64,000 nucleotides of DNA from an uncultured Cellvibrionales bacterium (GCA_913020115.1 CAJWBQ010000003.1:119227-183226); one strand, 5' to 3'. Positions 18,733 to 27,803 are shown, counted from the stretch's first letter. Notes: a model not told the origin generated them from the sequence alone. Numbers and translations: made by a program.

Positions 18733-19695
18733 ATGCTGACATCGGTTAATTCTGGCTCTGCAGCGCTTAAAGCGCCCAAGAAGTCTATGCGCTCAAGAGC
18801 GCCCTTAAGCCCTGATCAACAGCTAACTGCCAATTTCAAGCTGAGCCAAAGCTTGCAAACCACACTCGACCTCAACGAGCTTCTGGAGATGTTTTTAAAC
18901 CACCTCCAGGAAATCATGCAGGTGAGCGGTTTAAAATATCAGCACGACAGTCAAGAACTGAATATACAGTTGGGCGGCAAAGGCGTTCACCACTGTAACT
19001 ATCGCCTAATAACCCCACAAAATAATCTCGGCGAAATAATATTCAATCGAAGCAAGCGTTTTAATGAGGCAGAACTCACCACCTTAGAAACCCTGCTGGG
19101 CTTACTGGTTTACCCTTTGCGCAATGCTCTGCAATATCGCGAAGCCGTACAAAAGGCGACACAAGATCCCCTCACCGGCACCGGTAACAGAGTGGCGCTA
19201 GACGGCGCACTCAAGCGTGAGCTGTTAATGGCTGAGCGCTACCAACAAGCACTGTCCATGTTGGTCATTGATATCGATTTATTTAAAGATATTAACGATA
19301 AATTTGGCCACAGTTGTGGCGACGATGTAATTCGCGAAGTGGCTCACGCCACTGTATCTGTCACCCGAGACACAGACATGACTTTCCGCTACGGCGGCGA
19401 GGAATTTGTAGTGATTTTGACTAAAACGGCTGAAGACGAAGCATTGATCATCGCTGAACGTATTCGCGAGTTCATCGCCATGAGCCACATAAGTAGCGGC
19501 GGCCAAAAGTTATCTACCTCTGTGAGTATTGGGGTTAGTAGTTTGCAATCAAATGACTGTGTAAAAGACCTTTTCATACGGGCTGACCGAGCACTGTATG
19601 AAGCAAAGAAAAACGGCCGTAACTGTGTAATGGTGCAAGCCGCAAATAACAATAATAAGAAGAGGAAGGCACCCAAAGCGATTATAAAAGCTTAA
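18733..19695 (+). CDS. diguanylate cyclase (GAF-like plus GGDEF)
   Basis: The C-terminal GGDEF domain makes cyclic di-GMP from two GTP. The active-site loop is RYGGEEF, and the product-inhibition site RDTD sits five residues before it, so both catalysis and feedback look intact. DPLTGTGNRVALDGAL starts the domain, where most cyclases have DxLTGLxNR. Residues about 30-145 look like a GAF-type sensor (LSQSLQTTLDLNELLEMFL onward). No membrane segment is visible. ATG 18733 is chosen because CGGGA lies about seven bases upstream; a GTG at 18706 lacks this. A clear terminator follows at 19725-19750. Confidence 0.9.
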   Translation: MLTSVNSGSAALKAPKKSMRSRAPLSPDQQLTANFKLSQSLQTTLDLNELLEMFLNHLQEIMQVSGLKYQHDSQELNIQLGGKGVHHCNYRLITPQNNLGEIIFNRSKRFNEAELTTLETLLGLLVYPLRNALQYREAVQKATQDPLTGTGNRVALDGALKRELLMAERYQQALSMLVIDIDLFKDINDKFGHSCGDDVIREVAHATVSVTRDTDMTFRYGGEEFVVILTKTAEDEALIIAERIREFIAMSHISSGGQKLSTSVSIGVSSLQSNDCVKDLFIRADRALYEAKKNGRNCVMVQAANNNNKKRKAPKAIIKA

Positions 19696-19724
19696 CAAAA
19701 TAAGTTTTTGGGGAGAGATTTAAC

Positions 19725-19750
19725 AAAGGGACCATTAGGTCCCTTTTTTT
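19725..19750. terminator. rho-independent terminator between convergent genes
   Basis: AAAGGGACC pairs with GGTCCCTTT around an ATTA loop and runs into seven T's on the plus strand. It ends the cyclase gene and, with the A-rich side read on the minus strand, may also serve rluB, which stops at 19756. Confidence 0.88.
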
Positions 19751-19755
19751 ATTGT

Positions 19756-20658
19756 CTATTTTTTTCTAGGTGGCCGCTTACTTTTGCCCGCTCGCAGCTT
19801 GCGCTGATGCCGTTCACGCTTGGCTTTTTCATCAGGCGATATTGGCGCAGTGCGCACGGGTTTAATACCTGCGGTTAAACAAAGATCTTTAATTTCTTTG
19901 TTGTCTAATTCCAACCACTGGCCAACACGCACGTGAGACGGAATGAAAATATTGCCGTAGCGAACACGCTTCAAACGGCTCACCTTAACACCCTGAGACT
20001 CCCATAAACGACGCACTTCACGATTGCGTCCTTCCATCACAACGCAATAAAACCAGCTGTTACGCCCCTCGCCTGCGCCATCAACAATGTCGGTAAAACG
20101 CGCAAGCCCGTCTTCCAATAACACGCCTTTAACCAAGCGAGCTTTCATGTCGTCATCTACCGTGCCCTGGATACGCACAAGATACTCACGGTCGATAACA
20201 GACGTGGGATGCATTAACTTGTTAGCCAAGGTGCCGTCGTTTGTAAACAGCAGCAAACCGCTGGTGTTAAAATCTAAGCGGCCCACTGAAATCCATCGAT
20301 CGTCGTTCAGCAATGGCAGGTGATCGTACACCGTGCGACGGCCTTCCGGGTCTGAACGAGAACATATTTCTCCTTCAGGCTTATTGTAAAGCAAGACCCT
20401 GCGACGCTGCTCGTCTGGTGACTTCAGAACAATTTTTTTGCCGCCAAATTGAACGCGATCGTCTAGGCCTACTCGGTCACCTAACTTTGCGACATCACCG
20501 TTCACCTTTACCTGACCGGCATCAATAGCTCGTTCCATTTCACGGCGCGAACCCAGCCCCGACCGAGCCAGAACTTTTTGCAGTTTTTCACCGTTGCCAG
20601 GTTCAAAACCGGAATTCTCTTCCGCGTCTTCTGGCGTATCTTTTGTTAATTTTGACAT
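19756..20658 (-). CDS. rluB: 23S rRNA pseudouridine-2605 synthase
   Basis: An N-terminal S4 domain ([22 protein letters not shown]) is followed by the RsuA/RluB catalytic domain with the motif [17 protein letters not shown], whose Asp is the catalytic residue. [14 protein letters not shown] and RLKRVRYGN are further family blocks. The end is a basic tail ([15 protein letters not shown]) that probably binds RNA. It is 300 residues. It is the last gene of a minus-strand run rnm-yciO-scpA-scpB-rluB, an order shared with many gammaproteobacteria. Confidence 0.94.
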   Translation of the reverse strand: MSKLTKDTPEDAEENSGFEPGNGEKLQKVLARSGLGSRREMERAIDAGQVKVNGDVAKLGDRVGLDDRVQFGGKKIVLKSPDEQRRRVLLYNKPEGEICSRSDPEGRRTVYDHLPLLNDDRWISVGRLDFNTSGLLLFTNDGTLANKLMHPTSVIDREYLVRIQGTVDDDMKARLVKGVLLEDGLARFTDIVDGAGEGRNSWFYCVVMEGRNREVRRLWESQGVKVSRLKRVRYGNIFIPSHVRVGQWLELDNKEIKDLCLTAGIKPVRTAPISPDEKAKRERHQRKLRAGKSKRPPRKK

Positions 20659-20675
20659 ATAGTGTATCGATGCCC

Positions 20676-21668
20676 TTAGGCGTCGTGTTGTTCCTTGGTA
20701 ACTGACGCAGATTCAAAGCTGTCGTCAAAATCTGGGTCTGGGTTCTCCTCCTGCTCATGATCAACAGGGGCATTGTTTTCTTCTGATAATTCACTGTCAC
20801 TATCGAGGCTTTGATGCTCAATTTCCGCAGCCTCGCTTTCTACCTCATGGTTTTCACCATGGAGCTCTTCTGCTTCTGACTCGCCTGCCTCGCTTTCTAG
20901 GTTATGGCTTTCGCCAAGGGCCTCTTGTGGCCCTGATTCGGCAGCCTCGGCTTCTCGCTCATGGCTTTCACCAAGGGCTTCTTGTGGCTCTGACTCTAGG
21001 CCGTCACTGTCTTCAAGCTGCTCGTCATTCACCGCCTCCAAAGCGGCGGCTGATTTGGCAATTTGAGTTTCTATTCCTAGATCCAACTCTTTGTTCAGTT
21101 CATCCAGATCTCGAATTTCACCGAGAGTGGGTAAATCTTCAAGGTTTTTGAGATTGAAGTAATCCAAAAACTGTCGAGTGCTGGCATATAAGGAAGGCCG
21201 GCCTGGAACATCTCGGTGGCCAATCACTTTCACCCACTCGCGCTCTAATAGAGTTTTAATAATGTGCGAGCTCACCGCGACACCACGAATTTCTTCAATG
21301 TCACCACGAGTAATGGGCTGTCGATAAGCAATAAGCGCTAAGGTCTCTAACAGAGCTCGCGAATAACGCTGAGGTTTTTCATCCCACAGGCGGTTAACCC
21401 AGGGCGCCGTTTCTTCTCGCACTTGGAAACGCCAACCACTGGCCACTTCTTTCAGCTCATAGCCGCGGGACTCGCAGCTGGCTTGAATGTCTTCCAATGC
21501 AGCCTGTATCAGGTCTTTACCGGGCACTTCAGGGTGCAGATTATCGTCGTCTGCCGCTTTATCCGCAGGCTCAAACAAACCCTGTAAACGGCGGATAGTC
21601 AAAGGATGGCCCGCCGCTAGCAAAGCCCCTTCCAAAATTTTTCGTAACTGTTCGGCTTCGATGTTCAT
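20676..21668 (-). CDS. scpB: segregation and condensation protein B with repetitive acidic tail
   Basis: ScpB pairs with ScpA and SMC in chromosome condensation. Residues 1-190 form the two winged-helix domains: [47 protein letters not shown] and [25 protein letters not shown]. The last 140 residues are very acidic and contain three consecutive 19-residue repeats (residues 225-281). Most ScpB proteins are about 180-220 residues, so this tail is an extension. The ATG overlaps the scpA stop by four bases. Confidence 0.93.
   Translation of the reverse strand: MNIEAEQLRKILEGALLAAGHPLTIRRLQGLFEPADKAADDDNLHPEVPGKDLIQAALEDIQASCESRGYELKEVASGWRFQVREETAPWVNRLWDEKPQRYSRALLETLALIAYRQPITRGDIEEIRGVAVSSHIIKTLLEREWVKVIGHRDVPGRPSLYASTRQFLDYFNLKNLEDLPTLGEIRDLDELNKELDLGIETQIAKSAAALEAVNDEQLEDSDGLESEPQEALGESHEREAEAAESGPQEALGESHNLESEAGESEAEELHGENHEVESEAAEIEHQSLDSDSELSEENNAPVDHEQEENPDPDFDDSFESASVTKEQHDA
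20826..20996 (-). repeat. three 57-bp tandem repeats inside scpB
   Basis: The repeats encode 19-residue units beginning [24 protein letters not shown] and [12 protein letters not shown]. They differ by point changes and keep frame, giving a Glu-rich, probably disordered tail of variable length. Confidence 0.85.
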
Positions 21669-22528
21669 TGTGTTCTTGCTTTTACGTGAATGGGACCAAA
21701 ATCTTCACTTTGAATAATTTCTACCAAAGACTCTTTAATTAATTCCATAACTGCCAGAAAGGTCACTACAACGCCTAGACGACCCTCTTCCACTCGAAAC
21801 AAGCTCACAAATGGCATGAATTGCTTGTGGGCTAAGGAGTCGAGAACTTGTGTCATGCGCTCCCGAGTAGACAATTTTTCTTTCTCAACATGATGGCTGA
21901 CAAACATGTCCGCCCGACGTAATACATCTGACAAAGCCAGCAAGATTTCTTTCATGTCAATTTCCGGCTCTGGCCGGGTTAAGTTGCGATCTGGCGCCTG
22001 GGCAGAACCGACAAAAATATCTCGGCCCATTCTGGGAATCTCTTCAATGTCTTCGGCGGCTTGCTTGAAACGCTCATATTCCTGCAGGCGTCTGATAAGC
22101 TGGGCTCTTGGGTCTTCTTCGTCTTCTTCGATTTCTGACGAGCGCGGCAACAGCATGCGCGACTTAATTTCAGCCAACATGGCGGCCATCACCAAGTATT
22201 CTGCCGCCAGTTCAAATTGCATTGAGTCCATTGCCTCAACATAGGTCATATACTGAGTGGTAATTTCAGCCACATTGATTTCCAGAATATCAATATTCTG
22301 CCGGCGAATTAGATAGAGTAATAAATCGAGCGGGCCTTCGAAGGCCTCCAAAATAACTTCCAGAGCCTCTGGCGGAATATAGAGGTCTTTAGGCAACTCC
22401 GTAAACGCTTGTCCTTGAACGATGGCGAAAGGCATCTCAGCCTGAGCTGGTGCGGTGCTCGCAGGCACAGCGGCAGCCTTTGCAGGCTCCCCGAGGGCCG
22501 GTTCAATCTCTAGAATTTCTTCGCTCAA
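21665..22528 (-). CDS. scpA: segregation and condensation protein A
   Basis: This is the kleisin subunit that bridges SMC heads. The N-terminal SMC-neck-binding helix contains FEGPLDLLLYLIRRQNIDILEINVAEIT, followed by LAAEYLVMAAMLAEIKSRMLLP. The C-terminal winged helix includes VVVTFLAVMELIKESLVEIIQ. A 45-residue Ala/Pro-rich leader precedes the core. It is 287 residues. The start is ATG 22528. It is coupled to scpB through a four-base overlap and lies 67 bp after yciO. Confidence 0.94.
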   Translation of the reverse strand: MSEEILEIEPALGEPAKAAAVPASTAPAQAEMPFAIVQGQAFTELPKDLYIPPEALEVILEAFEGPLDLLLYLIRRQNIDILEINVAEITTQYMTYVEAMDSMQFELAAEYLVMAAMLAEIKSRMLLPRSSEIEEDEEDPRAQLIRRLQEYERFKQAAEDIEEIPRMGRDIFVGSAQAPDRNLTRPEPEIDMKEILLALSDVLRRADMFVSHHVEKEKLSTRERMTQVLDSLAHKQFMPFVSLFRVEEGRLGVVVTFLAVMELIKESLVEIIQSEDFGPIHVKARTQ

Positions 22529-22595
22529 GCTTTCACGCCTATCAATTTTGGGGCAGGGACAAATGACCGCACATTATAGCGGCACTGGGGCGGGT

Positions 22596-23222
22596 CTAAC
22601 CAGCGGCAAAAGGCGTAAAATCGCCCATACCTTGCCTAATTAGACTGGGAAGCTCCCCTGTTAGGTCAATTACCGTGGTGGGCTCCAATCCGCAGTAGCC
22701 ACCATCAATCACTAATTCGAGGTGATGCTCCAAGGTATCTCGAATATCATAGGGGTCTGTCATTGGAAATTCCTCTCCAGGCAAGAGTAAACTACTGGTC
22801 ATAAGAGGCTCACCAAGCTCCTCCATCAGCGCCAAGGCAATAGGATTGTCGGGAATTCTCAAGCCGATGGTTTTGCGTTTTGGGTGCTTCAAACGCCGAG
22901 GCACCTCAGAAGTGGCTTCCAAAATAAAGGTATAGGAACCGGGTGTATGATTCTTCAACATACGGTAATCGGTGTTGTTCACCTTGGCATAAGTGGCCAA
23001 TTCTGAAAGATCTCGACACATCAAAGTGAAATTGTGGTGCTTGTCCAACTGCCGTAAGGCGCGAATGCGATCCAAGGCCATTTTGTCGCCAATATGACAG
23101 CCAAGCGCGTAAGCGCAATCCGTTGGATAAATGATTAACCCGCCTTTGCGGACAATGTCAGCGGCCTGAACAATCAAGCGATGCTGGGGGTTTTCCGGGT
23201 GAATCTGGAAGAACTGCGCCAC
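22596..23222 (-). CDS. yciO: YciO-type member of the YrdC/Sua5 (threonylcarbamoyl-AMP synthase) family
   Basis: YrdC/Sua5 enzymes make threonylcarbamoyl-AMP for tRNA t6A; YciO is a paralogue whose role is less settled. The sequence follows E. coli YciO closely: QFFQIHPENPQHRLI, GGLIIYPTDCAYALG, HNFTLMCRDLSELATYA, TPGSYTFILEATSEVPRRL and GGYCGLEPTTVIDLT. GTG 23222 is the start because AAGGAG lies six bases upstream and the protein then begins MAQFFQIHPENP; a longer frame to 23348 would run into rnm. It is 208 residues and starts 10 bp after the rnm stop. Confidence 0.92.
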   Translation of the reverse strand: MAQFFQIHPENPQHRLIVQAADIVRKGGLIIYPTDCAYALGCHIGDKMALDRIRALRQLDKHHNFTLMCRDLSELATYAKVNNTDYRMLKNHTPGSYTFILEATSEVPRRLKHPKRKTIGLRIPDNPIALALMEELGEPLMTSSLLLPGEEFPMTDPYDIRDTLEHHLELVIDGGYCGLEPTTVIDLTGELPSLIRQGMGDFTPFAAG

Positions 23223-23232
23223 TGGTGGCTCC

Positions 23233-24069
23233 TTATTGCGGTGCCCATAACTGCCACACCGGATTACTGTCAGCGGGCATTGTGCCAAACGCGCCCAACT
23301 CCTGCCAGACATGATCTGGCTTATGAAAATCACTGCCACACGAGGCATGTAGGTAAAACTGATTCGCCAGACGCACCAAATAGTCGGCTACACCGGTATT
23401 TTGCTTACCCGAGATCACCTCGAGTGCCTCACCTCCGGCATTCGCAAAGTCTGCCACCAAGGCTCGCTGCTTAGTGCGTGTCATCTTATATTTGTCAGGG
23501 TGGGCCAGTACCGCCACGCCGCCCGCGGCCTTGATCCAGCTAATAGCCTCAGGCATATCCGGCCACAAGTTTTTCACGTCTCCAGGCTTGCCTGCGCCCA
23601 AATATTTCTTAAAGGCCATCTTAAAGGTTTTTACCTTACCACTTTCGATAAGATACTCCGCAAAATGAGGGCGCCCTAATACAGCGCCGTCGGCAATTTT
23701 CAGAGCGCCGGCCAGTGCCCCCTCAATACCAATTTTGCGTAATTTCTCTGCAATCAACTCGCCACGCAGCTGCCGCGCCTTTGCTTGGCGCTCGATACCC
23801 GCCAATAACACAGGATTTTCTGGGTCAATATTCAAGCCGACGATATGTACGCCGCCCTTTCCCCACTGGCAGGACAACTCAATACCACTAATAAAACCGA
23901 GGTCCTGGGCGGCCGCTTCAGCCCGCGCTTGTGTTAAACCCGCCACTGAATCGTGGTCAGTAAGCGCTAAAACATCCACGCCTTGTAATTTGGCCCTCGA
24001 CACCAGCGCTGCAGGGCTTAAAATACCATCTGAAACGAGGCTGTGTGTGTGCAAATCATAGATAGTCAC
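23233..24069 (-). CDS. rnm: PHP-domain 5'-3' exonuclease (RNase AM/YciV/TrpH)
   Basis: The PHP metal-binding motifs are present: YDLHTHSLVSDG, LALTDHDSVAG, GIELSC, HIVGL, GRPHFAEYL, LAHPDKY and CGSDFHKPD. In E. coli the protein removes nucleotides from 5' ends, including rRNA trimming. GTG 24069 is preferred because GGAG lies six bases upstream; a GTG four codons earlier would overlap that site. It is about 278 residues. It is first of the minus-strand operon leading to rluB. Confidence 0.9.
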   Translation of the reverse strand: MTIYDLHTHSLVSDGILSPAALVSRAKLQGVDVLALTDHDSVAGLTQARAEAAAQDLGFISGIELSCQWGKGGVHIVGLNIDPENPVLLAGIERQAKARQLRGELIAEKLRKIGIEGALAGALKIADGAVLGRPHFAEYLIESGKVKTFKMAFKKYLGAGKPGDVKNLWPDMPEAISWIKAAGGVAVLAHPDKYKMTRTKQRALVADFANAGGEALEVISGKQNTGVADYLVRLANQFYLHASCGSDFHKPDHVWQELGAFGTMPADSNPVWQLWAPQ

Positions 24070-24125
24070 GGTAAACTCCACGGCCTTGCGGCCTCAATGG
24101 CTGCGTATTATCCCCGAGAGCGTGC

Positions 24126-24893
24126 ATGACACAAGTAAAATCACCCGAAAAACGCGAAAGCATGTTAGCCAACATGCTTTTGAACATCGTAATTCCCACT
24201 CTAATTCTTATGAAAATGAGCGAGAATGCCTTTGTGGCTGGGCAACTGGCCAATATTGACAGCCTAATCAACAGCGAATTGGCCGCCTCCTACGCCGCTT
24301 ACGGCACCCGCTGGGCCATCATCGTTGCCCTCTCCTTCCCTATTTTATACGGTATCAGAGACTTCCAGCGGGCCAAAAAGGTAAACCTATTTTCCGCCCT
24401 CGGCGTGATCAGCATTGCCCTAACTGGCGGCATCAGCTTATTAGAGCTCGACCCCAAATATATCGCCATCAAAGAAGCCACCATACCCGGCCTCATTGGC
24501 CTAGCCACACTGATTTCGGTTAAAACCCGCTTCCCCCTAGTCAAAACCCTAATTTACAACGACAAAATACTCAAAATAGATCGAATCGCCGAAGCGCTCA
24601 ACGAACATAATGCCACCAGCGCCTTCGAAGACACCCTTAAAAAAGCCTCATGGATCGTCGCAAGCTCCTTCTTCCTATCGTCTTTTTTAAACTACATGCT
24701 TGCCAAGATTCTGCTCGTCAGCCCTCCCGGCACAGCCGCCTACAACGAAGAACTGGGTAAAATGACCGGCCTCAGCTTTCCCGTAATTGCACTGCCTGCC
24801 ACCTTAGTACTTATGGGGGCCTTATTTTACCTATTTCGCAGCATCACCAAATTGACCAACTTATCTTTAGACGAAATTATTATTGAACAGTGA
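24126..24893 (+). CDS. VC0807-family integral membrane protein
   Basis: The 255-residue protein has about six hydrophobic segments: MLLNIVIPTLILMKM, WAIIVALSFPILYGI, LFSALGVISIALTGGISLL, IPGLIGLATLISV, SWIVASSFFLSSFLNYMLAKILL and VIALPATLVLMGALFYLF. The pattern matches VC0807-type proteins. It sits between rnm and yciI, where many gammaproteobacteria carry the septation membrane protein YciB, so a similar envelope role is possible but unproven. It is the first of a plus-strand run 24.1-26.6 kb and is divergent from rnm. Confidence 0.75.
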   Translation: MTQVKSPEKRESMLANMLLNIVIPTLILMKMSENAFVAGQLANIDSLINSELAASYAAYGTRWAIIVALSFPILYGIRDFQRAKKVNLFSALGVISIALTGGISLLELDPKYIAIKEATIPGLIGLATLISVKTRFPLVKTLIYNDKILKIDRIAEALNEHNATSAFEDTLKKASWIVASSFFLSSFLNYMLAKILLVSPPGTAAYNEELGKMTGLSFPVIALPATLVLMGALFYLFRSITKLTNLSLDEIIIEQ

Positions 24894-24939
24894 TGCCTCT
24901 TAGCACACCGTTTCAGCAAAACTTAATCAGGACCCAACA

Positions 24940-25239
24940 ATGCTCTACGCCATAATTAGTGAAGACGTACCCAACAGCCTAGCCGCTCGCAAAAGCGCTC
25001 GAGCCCAACACCTGGCTCGTCTAGTTGAACTCAAAGAACAAGCCCGCCTTTTTGTCGCAGGGCCTCACCCCGCCGTAGACAGCTCAGACCCTGGCGAAGC
25101 CGGTTTCAGCGGCAGCTTAGTTATCGCAGAATTTCAAGACCTCGAACAAGCACAAGCCTGGGCCGACGCCGACCCCTACATCAAAGCCGGCGTATACGCC
25201 AAAGTAGTCGTAAAACCCTACCTAAAAGTATTGCCCTAA
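24940..25239 (+). CDS. yciI: YciI-family protein
   Basis: This is a small (99-residue) ferredoxin-like fold protein. The family hallmarks are [18 protein letters not shown] at the start, [11 protein letters not shown] with the conserved His, and [30 protein letters not shown] at the end. The conserved His/Asp pair suggests catalysis, but the reaction in E. coli is unknown. The context next to a membrane protein and rnm is typical. Confidence 0.9.
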   Translation: MLYAIISEDVPNSLAARKSARAQHLARLVELKEQARLFVAGPHPAVDSSDPGEAGFSGSLVIAEFQDLEQAQAWADADPYIKAGVYAKVVVKPYLKVLP

Positions 25240-25284
25240 GCACAAAATTCACAAACTAAAGATCAACATGATGGAAATCAAACC

Positions 25285-25989
25285 GTGAACCAGCACATCG
25301 TAGCTCGCCTAATAAAACGCACCTTCACCACAGCAATCACCCTAACATGCCTAGCCGCAAGCCTTGCCGCCTCAGCCCAAGAACTGCGCTACGTATCAGA
25401 CAAACTTTTCGTTCCACTGCGCAGCGGCATGGGTTCATCCTTTAGAATTACCCACCGAGGTTTGCCCAGCGGCACCACCCTCACCCTGCTAGAAGAAAAC
25501 AAAGAGGAAGGTTGGAGCCGAGTGAGCACCGCCAAAGGCAAAGAAGGTTGGGTACAAAACCAATACATTGTCAACGAACCTATCGCCCAAATAAAACTGC
25601 TTAGCGCCGACAAAAAAATAGCCCAACTCACCACCCATCAAAGCACCCTAAATGAAGAACTAAAAAACCTGCGCAGCGAAAACACCGCACTCACAAGCCA
25701 ACTTGGCGACACCAACAAAAGCAGCGAAGAAATCGCAGAAGAACTGCGCAACATCAAAAAAATATCCGCCAGCACCCTAGCCCTTAACGACGCCCATAAC
25801 ATCCTACTGCAAGATCACCAACTGTTGCAGACCGAGCGAGATTCCCTAACCGCCGAAAACAACCAACTCAAACGTGATCGCACCTACAACCAATGGATAT
25901 ACGGCGCCGGCATCATGTTTCTAGGCGTAATACTCACCCTCATACTCCAGTCCACAGGCCGCCGAAAAAACTACTCAGAATGGGCATAA
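25285..25989 (+). CDS. SH3-domain protein with coiled coil and C-terminal membrane anchor (TIGR04211-like)
   Basis: A signal peptide (residues 1-32, ending ASAQ) precedes a bacterial SH3 domain (about 35-95: RYVSDKLFVPLRSG, GTTLTLLEE, GWVQNQYIV). A coiled coil follows (105-195: QSTLNEELKNLRSENTALTSQL), then one C-terminal transmembrane helix (IYGAGIMFLGVILTLILQST) and a short cytoplasmic tail. E. coli YgiM has this layout. It is an envelope protein of unknown role. The start is GTG 25285. The cyclophilin gene begins 2 bp downstream. Confidence 0.85.
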   Translation: MNQHIVARLIKRTFTTAITLTCLAASLAASAQELRYVSDKLFVPLRSGMGSSFRITHRGLPSGTTLTLLEENKEEGWSRVSTAKGKEGWVQNQYIVNEPIAQIKLLSADKKIAQLTTHQSTLNEELKNLRSENTALTSQLGDTNKSSEEIAEELRNIKKISASTLALNDAHNILLQDHQLLQTERDSLTAENNQLKRDRTYNQWIYGAGIMFLGVILTLILQSTGRRKNYSEWA

Positions 25990-25991
25990 CC

Positions 25992-26600
25992 GTGACCATA
26001 AAAAGCCACACAGAAACACTCATAAAAAAAACCATCAGCGCCCTAGTGGCACTGACACTAATATTTTTTACAACTACCAGTTCAGCCCAAACCCAGGCCG
26101 CCACAAACATAAACCCAAAAGTTCGCCTAACAACAGACCTGGGTGACATAGTAGTCTTGCTCTATCAAGACAAAGCCCCCATCACCGTCAAAAACTTTCT
26201 AGACTACGTAGATTCCGGTTACTACAACGGCCTCATCTTCCACAGAGTAAAGCCCAACTTCGTAGTACAGGGTGGCGGACTAACTTTCGACTACGTGCGC
26301 AAAGCGCCCAACGCCCCCATCAAAAACGAATCTGCAAACGGCCTAAAAAACACCACCGGCACCTTAGCTATGGCCAGGCATAGCGACCCCGACTCCGCCA
26401 CCTCCCAGTTTTTCATCAACATGAAACACAACAAGACCCTCAACCACAAAAAGAACAAGCCTGGTTACACCGTCTTTGGTAGAGTAATGACCGGCATGGG
26501 CGTAGCGCTTCGCATCACAAAAGAGCCCCGAGGCATGATAAGAGCCTTTCCAGAGGCGCCAAACGTCCCAATCAGAATATTAAAAGCAGAAAGAATTTAG
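25992..26600 (+). CDS. periplasmic cyclophilin-type peptidyl-prolyl isomerase
   Basis: An N-terminal signal peptide of about 35 residues ends at SSAQ. It is followed by a cyclophilin core: VRLTTDLGDIVVLLYQDKAPITVKNFLDYV, YNGLIFHRVKPNFVVQGGG, SATSQFFINMKHN and YTVFGRVMTGM. The catalytic Arg is in FHRV. The start is uncertain: GTG 25992 gives MTIKSHTETL, and an in-frame ATG at 25980 overlaps the previous gene. It is about 202 residues. It assists folding of exported proteins. Confidence 0.87.
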   Translation: MTIKSHTETLIKKTISALVALTLIFFTTTSSAQTQAATNINPKVRLTTDLGDIVVLLYQDKAPITVKNFLDYVDSGYYNGLIFHRVKPNFVVQGGGLTFDYVRKAPNAPIKNESANGLKNTTGTLAMARHSDPDSATSQFFINMKHNKTLNHKKNKPGYTVFGRVMTGMGVALRITKEPRGMIRAFPEAPNVPIRILKAERI

Positions 26601-26644
26601 AAAAAATAGAAAATAGAAAACTCAGACACAGAACAGAGGGAGGT

Positions 26645-26811
26645 CCAGCGGTGCGTTGACCATCGCGGCCATTCAGAACGCGTTGTAGCTTTTCCCCTCT
26701 GACCAAAGTCATTTAGCGAGGACTGTTTGAGTCCGGCACGGGCGAGTTCCGCAGCGGTTTGGTCAGAGGGGAAAAGCGTGCGTTCGGCCGCGATGGTTAA
26801 CGCACCGCTGG
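26645..26811. repeat. large nested inverted-repeat element (REP/MITE-like)
   Basis: The outer arms 26645-26670 and 26786-26811 (26 nt) pair with one mismatch. The inner arms 26688-26707 and 26758-26777 (20 nt, GCTTTTCCCCTCTGACCAAA) pair perfectly. A small hairpin, GGACT-GTTTG-AGTCC, lies in the loop at 26720-26734. No coding frame is convincing. The structure is that of a mobile palindromic repeat. Confidence 0.75.
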
Positions 26812-26881
26812 GCCGGGGTTTGCGCACATAAACCCGCCCAAATTAAACGCACCACTGGGCCAAGGTTTGCGCACATAAACC
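26801..26881 (+). repeat. two direct repeats of 34 bp with a 47-bp period
   Basis: Copies at 26801-26834 and 26848-26881 share CGCACC-CTGGGCC--GGTTTGCGCACATAAACC with three differences. They overlap the right arm of the palindromic element and end 57 bp before pdxJ. The rest of the 26601-26938 gap holds nothing else that I recognise. Confidence 0.75.
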
Positions 26882-26938
26882 AGCACCAGATCGGGAATCG
26901 CCCCCCTCCCAATCAACCACAAACAACAGGCAAGCCCC

Positions 26939-27709
26939 ATGACCCAAAAACACCCCACCGCCCTAAGCGTAAACCTCAACAAAATCGCCCTAATCCGCAA
27001 CTCAAGAGAAGGCAACTTCCCCGACGTAATTGAGCACGCTAAAATTTGCATCCAGGCCGGTGCCGACGGCATAACCGTTCACCCTCGTCCAGACCAGCGC
27101 CACATACGCCCCAGCGACGTAACAGCCCTAGCAGCACTCGTAAACCCAATGCCCAGCGTAGAATTCAACATCGAAGGCAACCCCTTCGCCGAGCCCATTG
27201 GCGACTTCCCCGGCTTCCTAGAACTCGTAGAACAGGCTAAACCAGACCAGTGCACCCTAGTACCCGACAACAACCAGCAACTCACCTCCGACCACGGCTT
27301 TGACCTAAAGCAAAGTGGCGAACAACTAAAGCCCATAATCAAACGCCTACAAGACAAAGGCATTCGAGTGAGCTTATTCATGGACCCAGACCCCGAGCAA
27401 ATTGCCCTGGCCAAAGAAGTCGGTGCAGACCGCATAGAACTCTACACAGGCCCCTACGCCGCCGCCTACCCAGAACAAGGCCAGGCCTTTCGAGACCAGC
27501 TCGAGCAACACAAAGCCGCCGCCCTCTGCGCAGCAGAACTAGGTCTCGGCTTAAACGCCGGTCACGACCTTAATTTGGACAACCTACCCGCCTATCGCGA
27601 GATTAAAGACCTGCTTGAAGTCTCCATCGGCCACGCCCTTACCGTTGACGCATTGCACCAAGGAATAATACCTGCCGTGAAAGCTTATAAAGCAATATGT
27701 CAGGGCTAG
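26939..27709 (+). CDS. pdxJ: pyridoxine 5'-phosphate synthase
   Basis: PdxJ joins 1-deoxy-D-xylulose 5-phosphate and 3-amino-2-oxopropyl phosphate in vitamin B6 synthesis. Recognised blocks are LSVNLNKIALIRNSR, AGADGITVHPRPDQRHIRPSDV, EFNIEGNP, QCTLVPDNNQQLTSDHG, RVSLFMDPDPEQI, IELYTGPYA and LGLNAGHDLNLDNL. The protein has 256 residues, slightly longer than the E. coli enzyme, with the His and Glu of the TIM-barrel active site present. The neighbouring repeats probably separate it from the upstream operon. Confidence 0.95.
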   Translation: MTQKHPTALSVNLNKIALIRNSREGNFPDVIEHAKICIQAGADGITVHPRPDQRHIRPSDVTALAALVNPMPSVEFNIEGNPFAEPIGDFPGFLELVEQAKPDQCTLVPDNNQQLTSDHGFDLKQSGEQLKPIIKRLQDKGIRVSLFMDPDPEQIALAKEVGADRIELYTGPYAAAYPEQGQAFRDQLEQHKAAALCAAELGLGLNAGHDLNLDNLPAYREIKDLLEVSIGHALTVDALHQGIIPAVKAYKAICQG

Positions 27710-27756
27710 TAAACAGCGCTTGCTCCACACAACATTCTCTGGCAATGTGAAAAGCA

Positions 27757-27785
27757 TTGAAGTGGTCTACGCTTGTTTATAACAT
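27757..27785 (+). promoter_or_regulatory. candidate sigma-70 promoter of the CBS-protein gene
   Basis: TTGAAG (27757-27762) and TAACAT (27780-27785) are 17 bp apart. A strong ribosome site AAGGAG (27792-27797) follows, six bases before the ATG at 27804, which would leave a very short leader. Confidence 0.4.
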
Positions 27786-27803
27786 CATAATAAGGAGACA
27801 CAG

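Noticed and set aside
22596..23348. Long version of yciO starting at 23348
   Set aside because: It would overlap rnm by over 100 bp, and a GTG with a strong AAGGAG site at 23222 gives the exact family N-terminus.
26645..26881. CRISPR array
   Set aside because: The direct repeats number only two and lie inside a palindromic element; there are no regular spacers and no cas genes.
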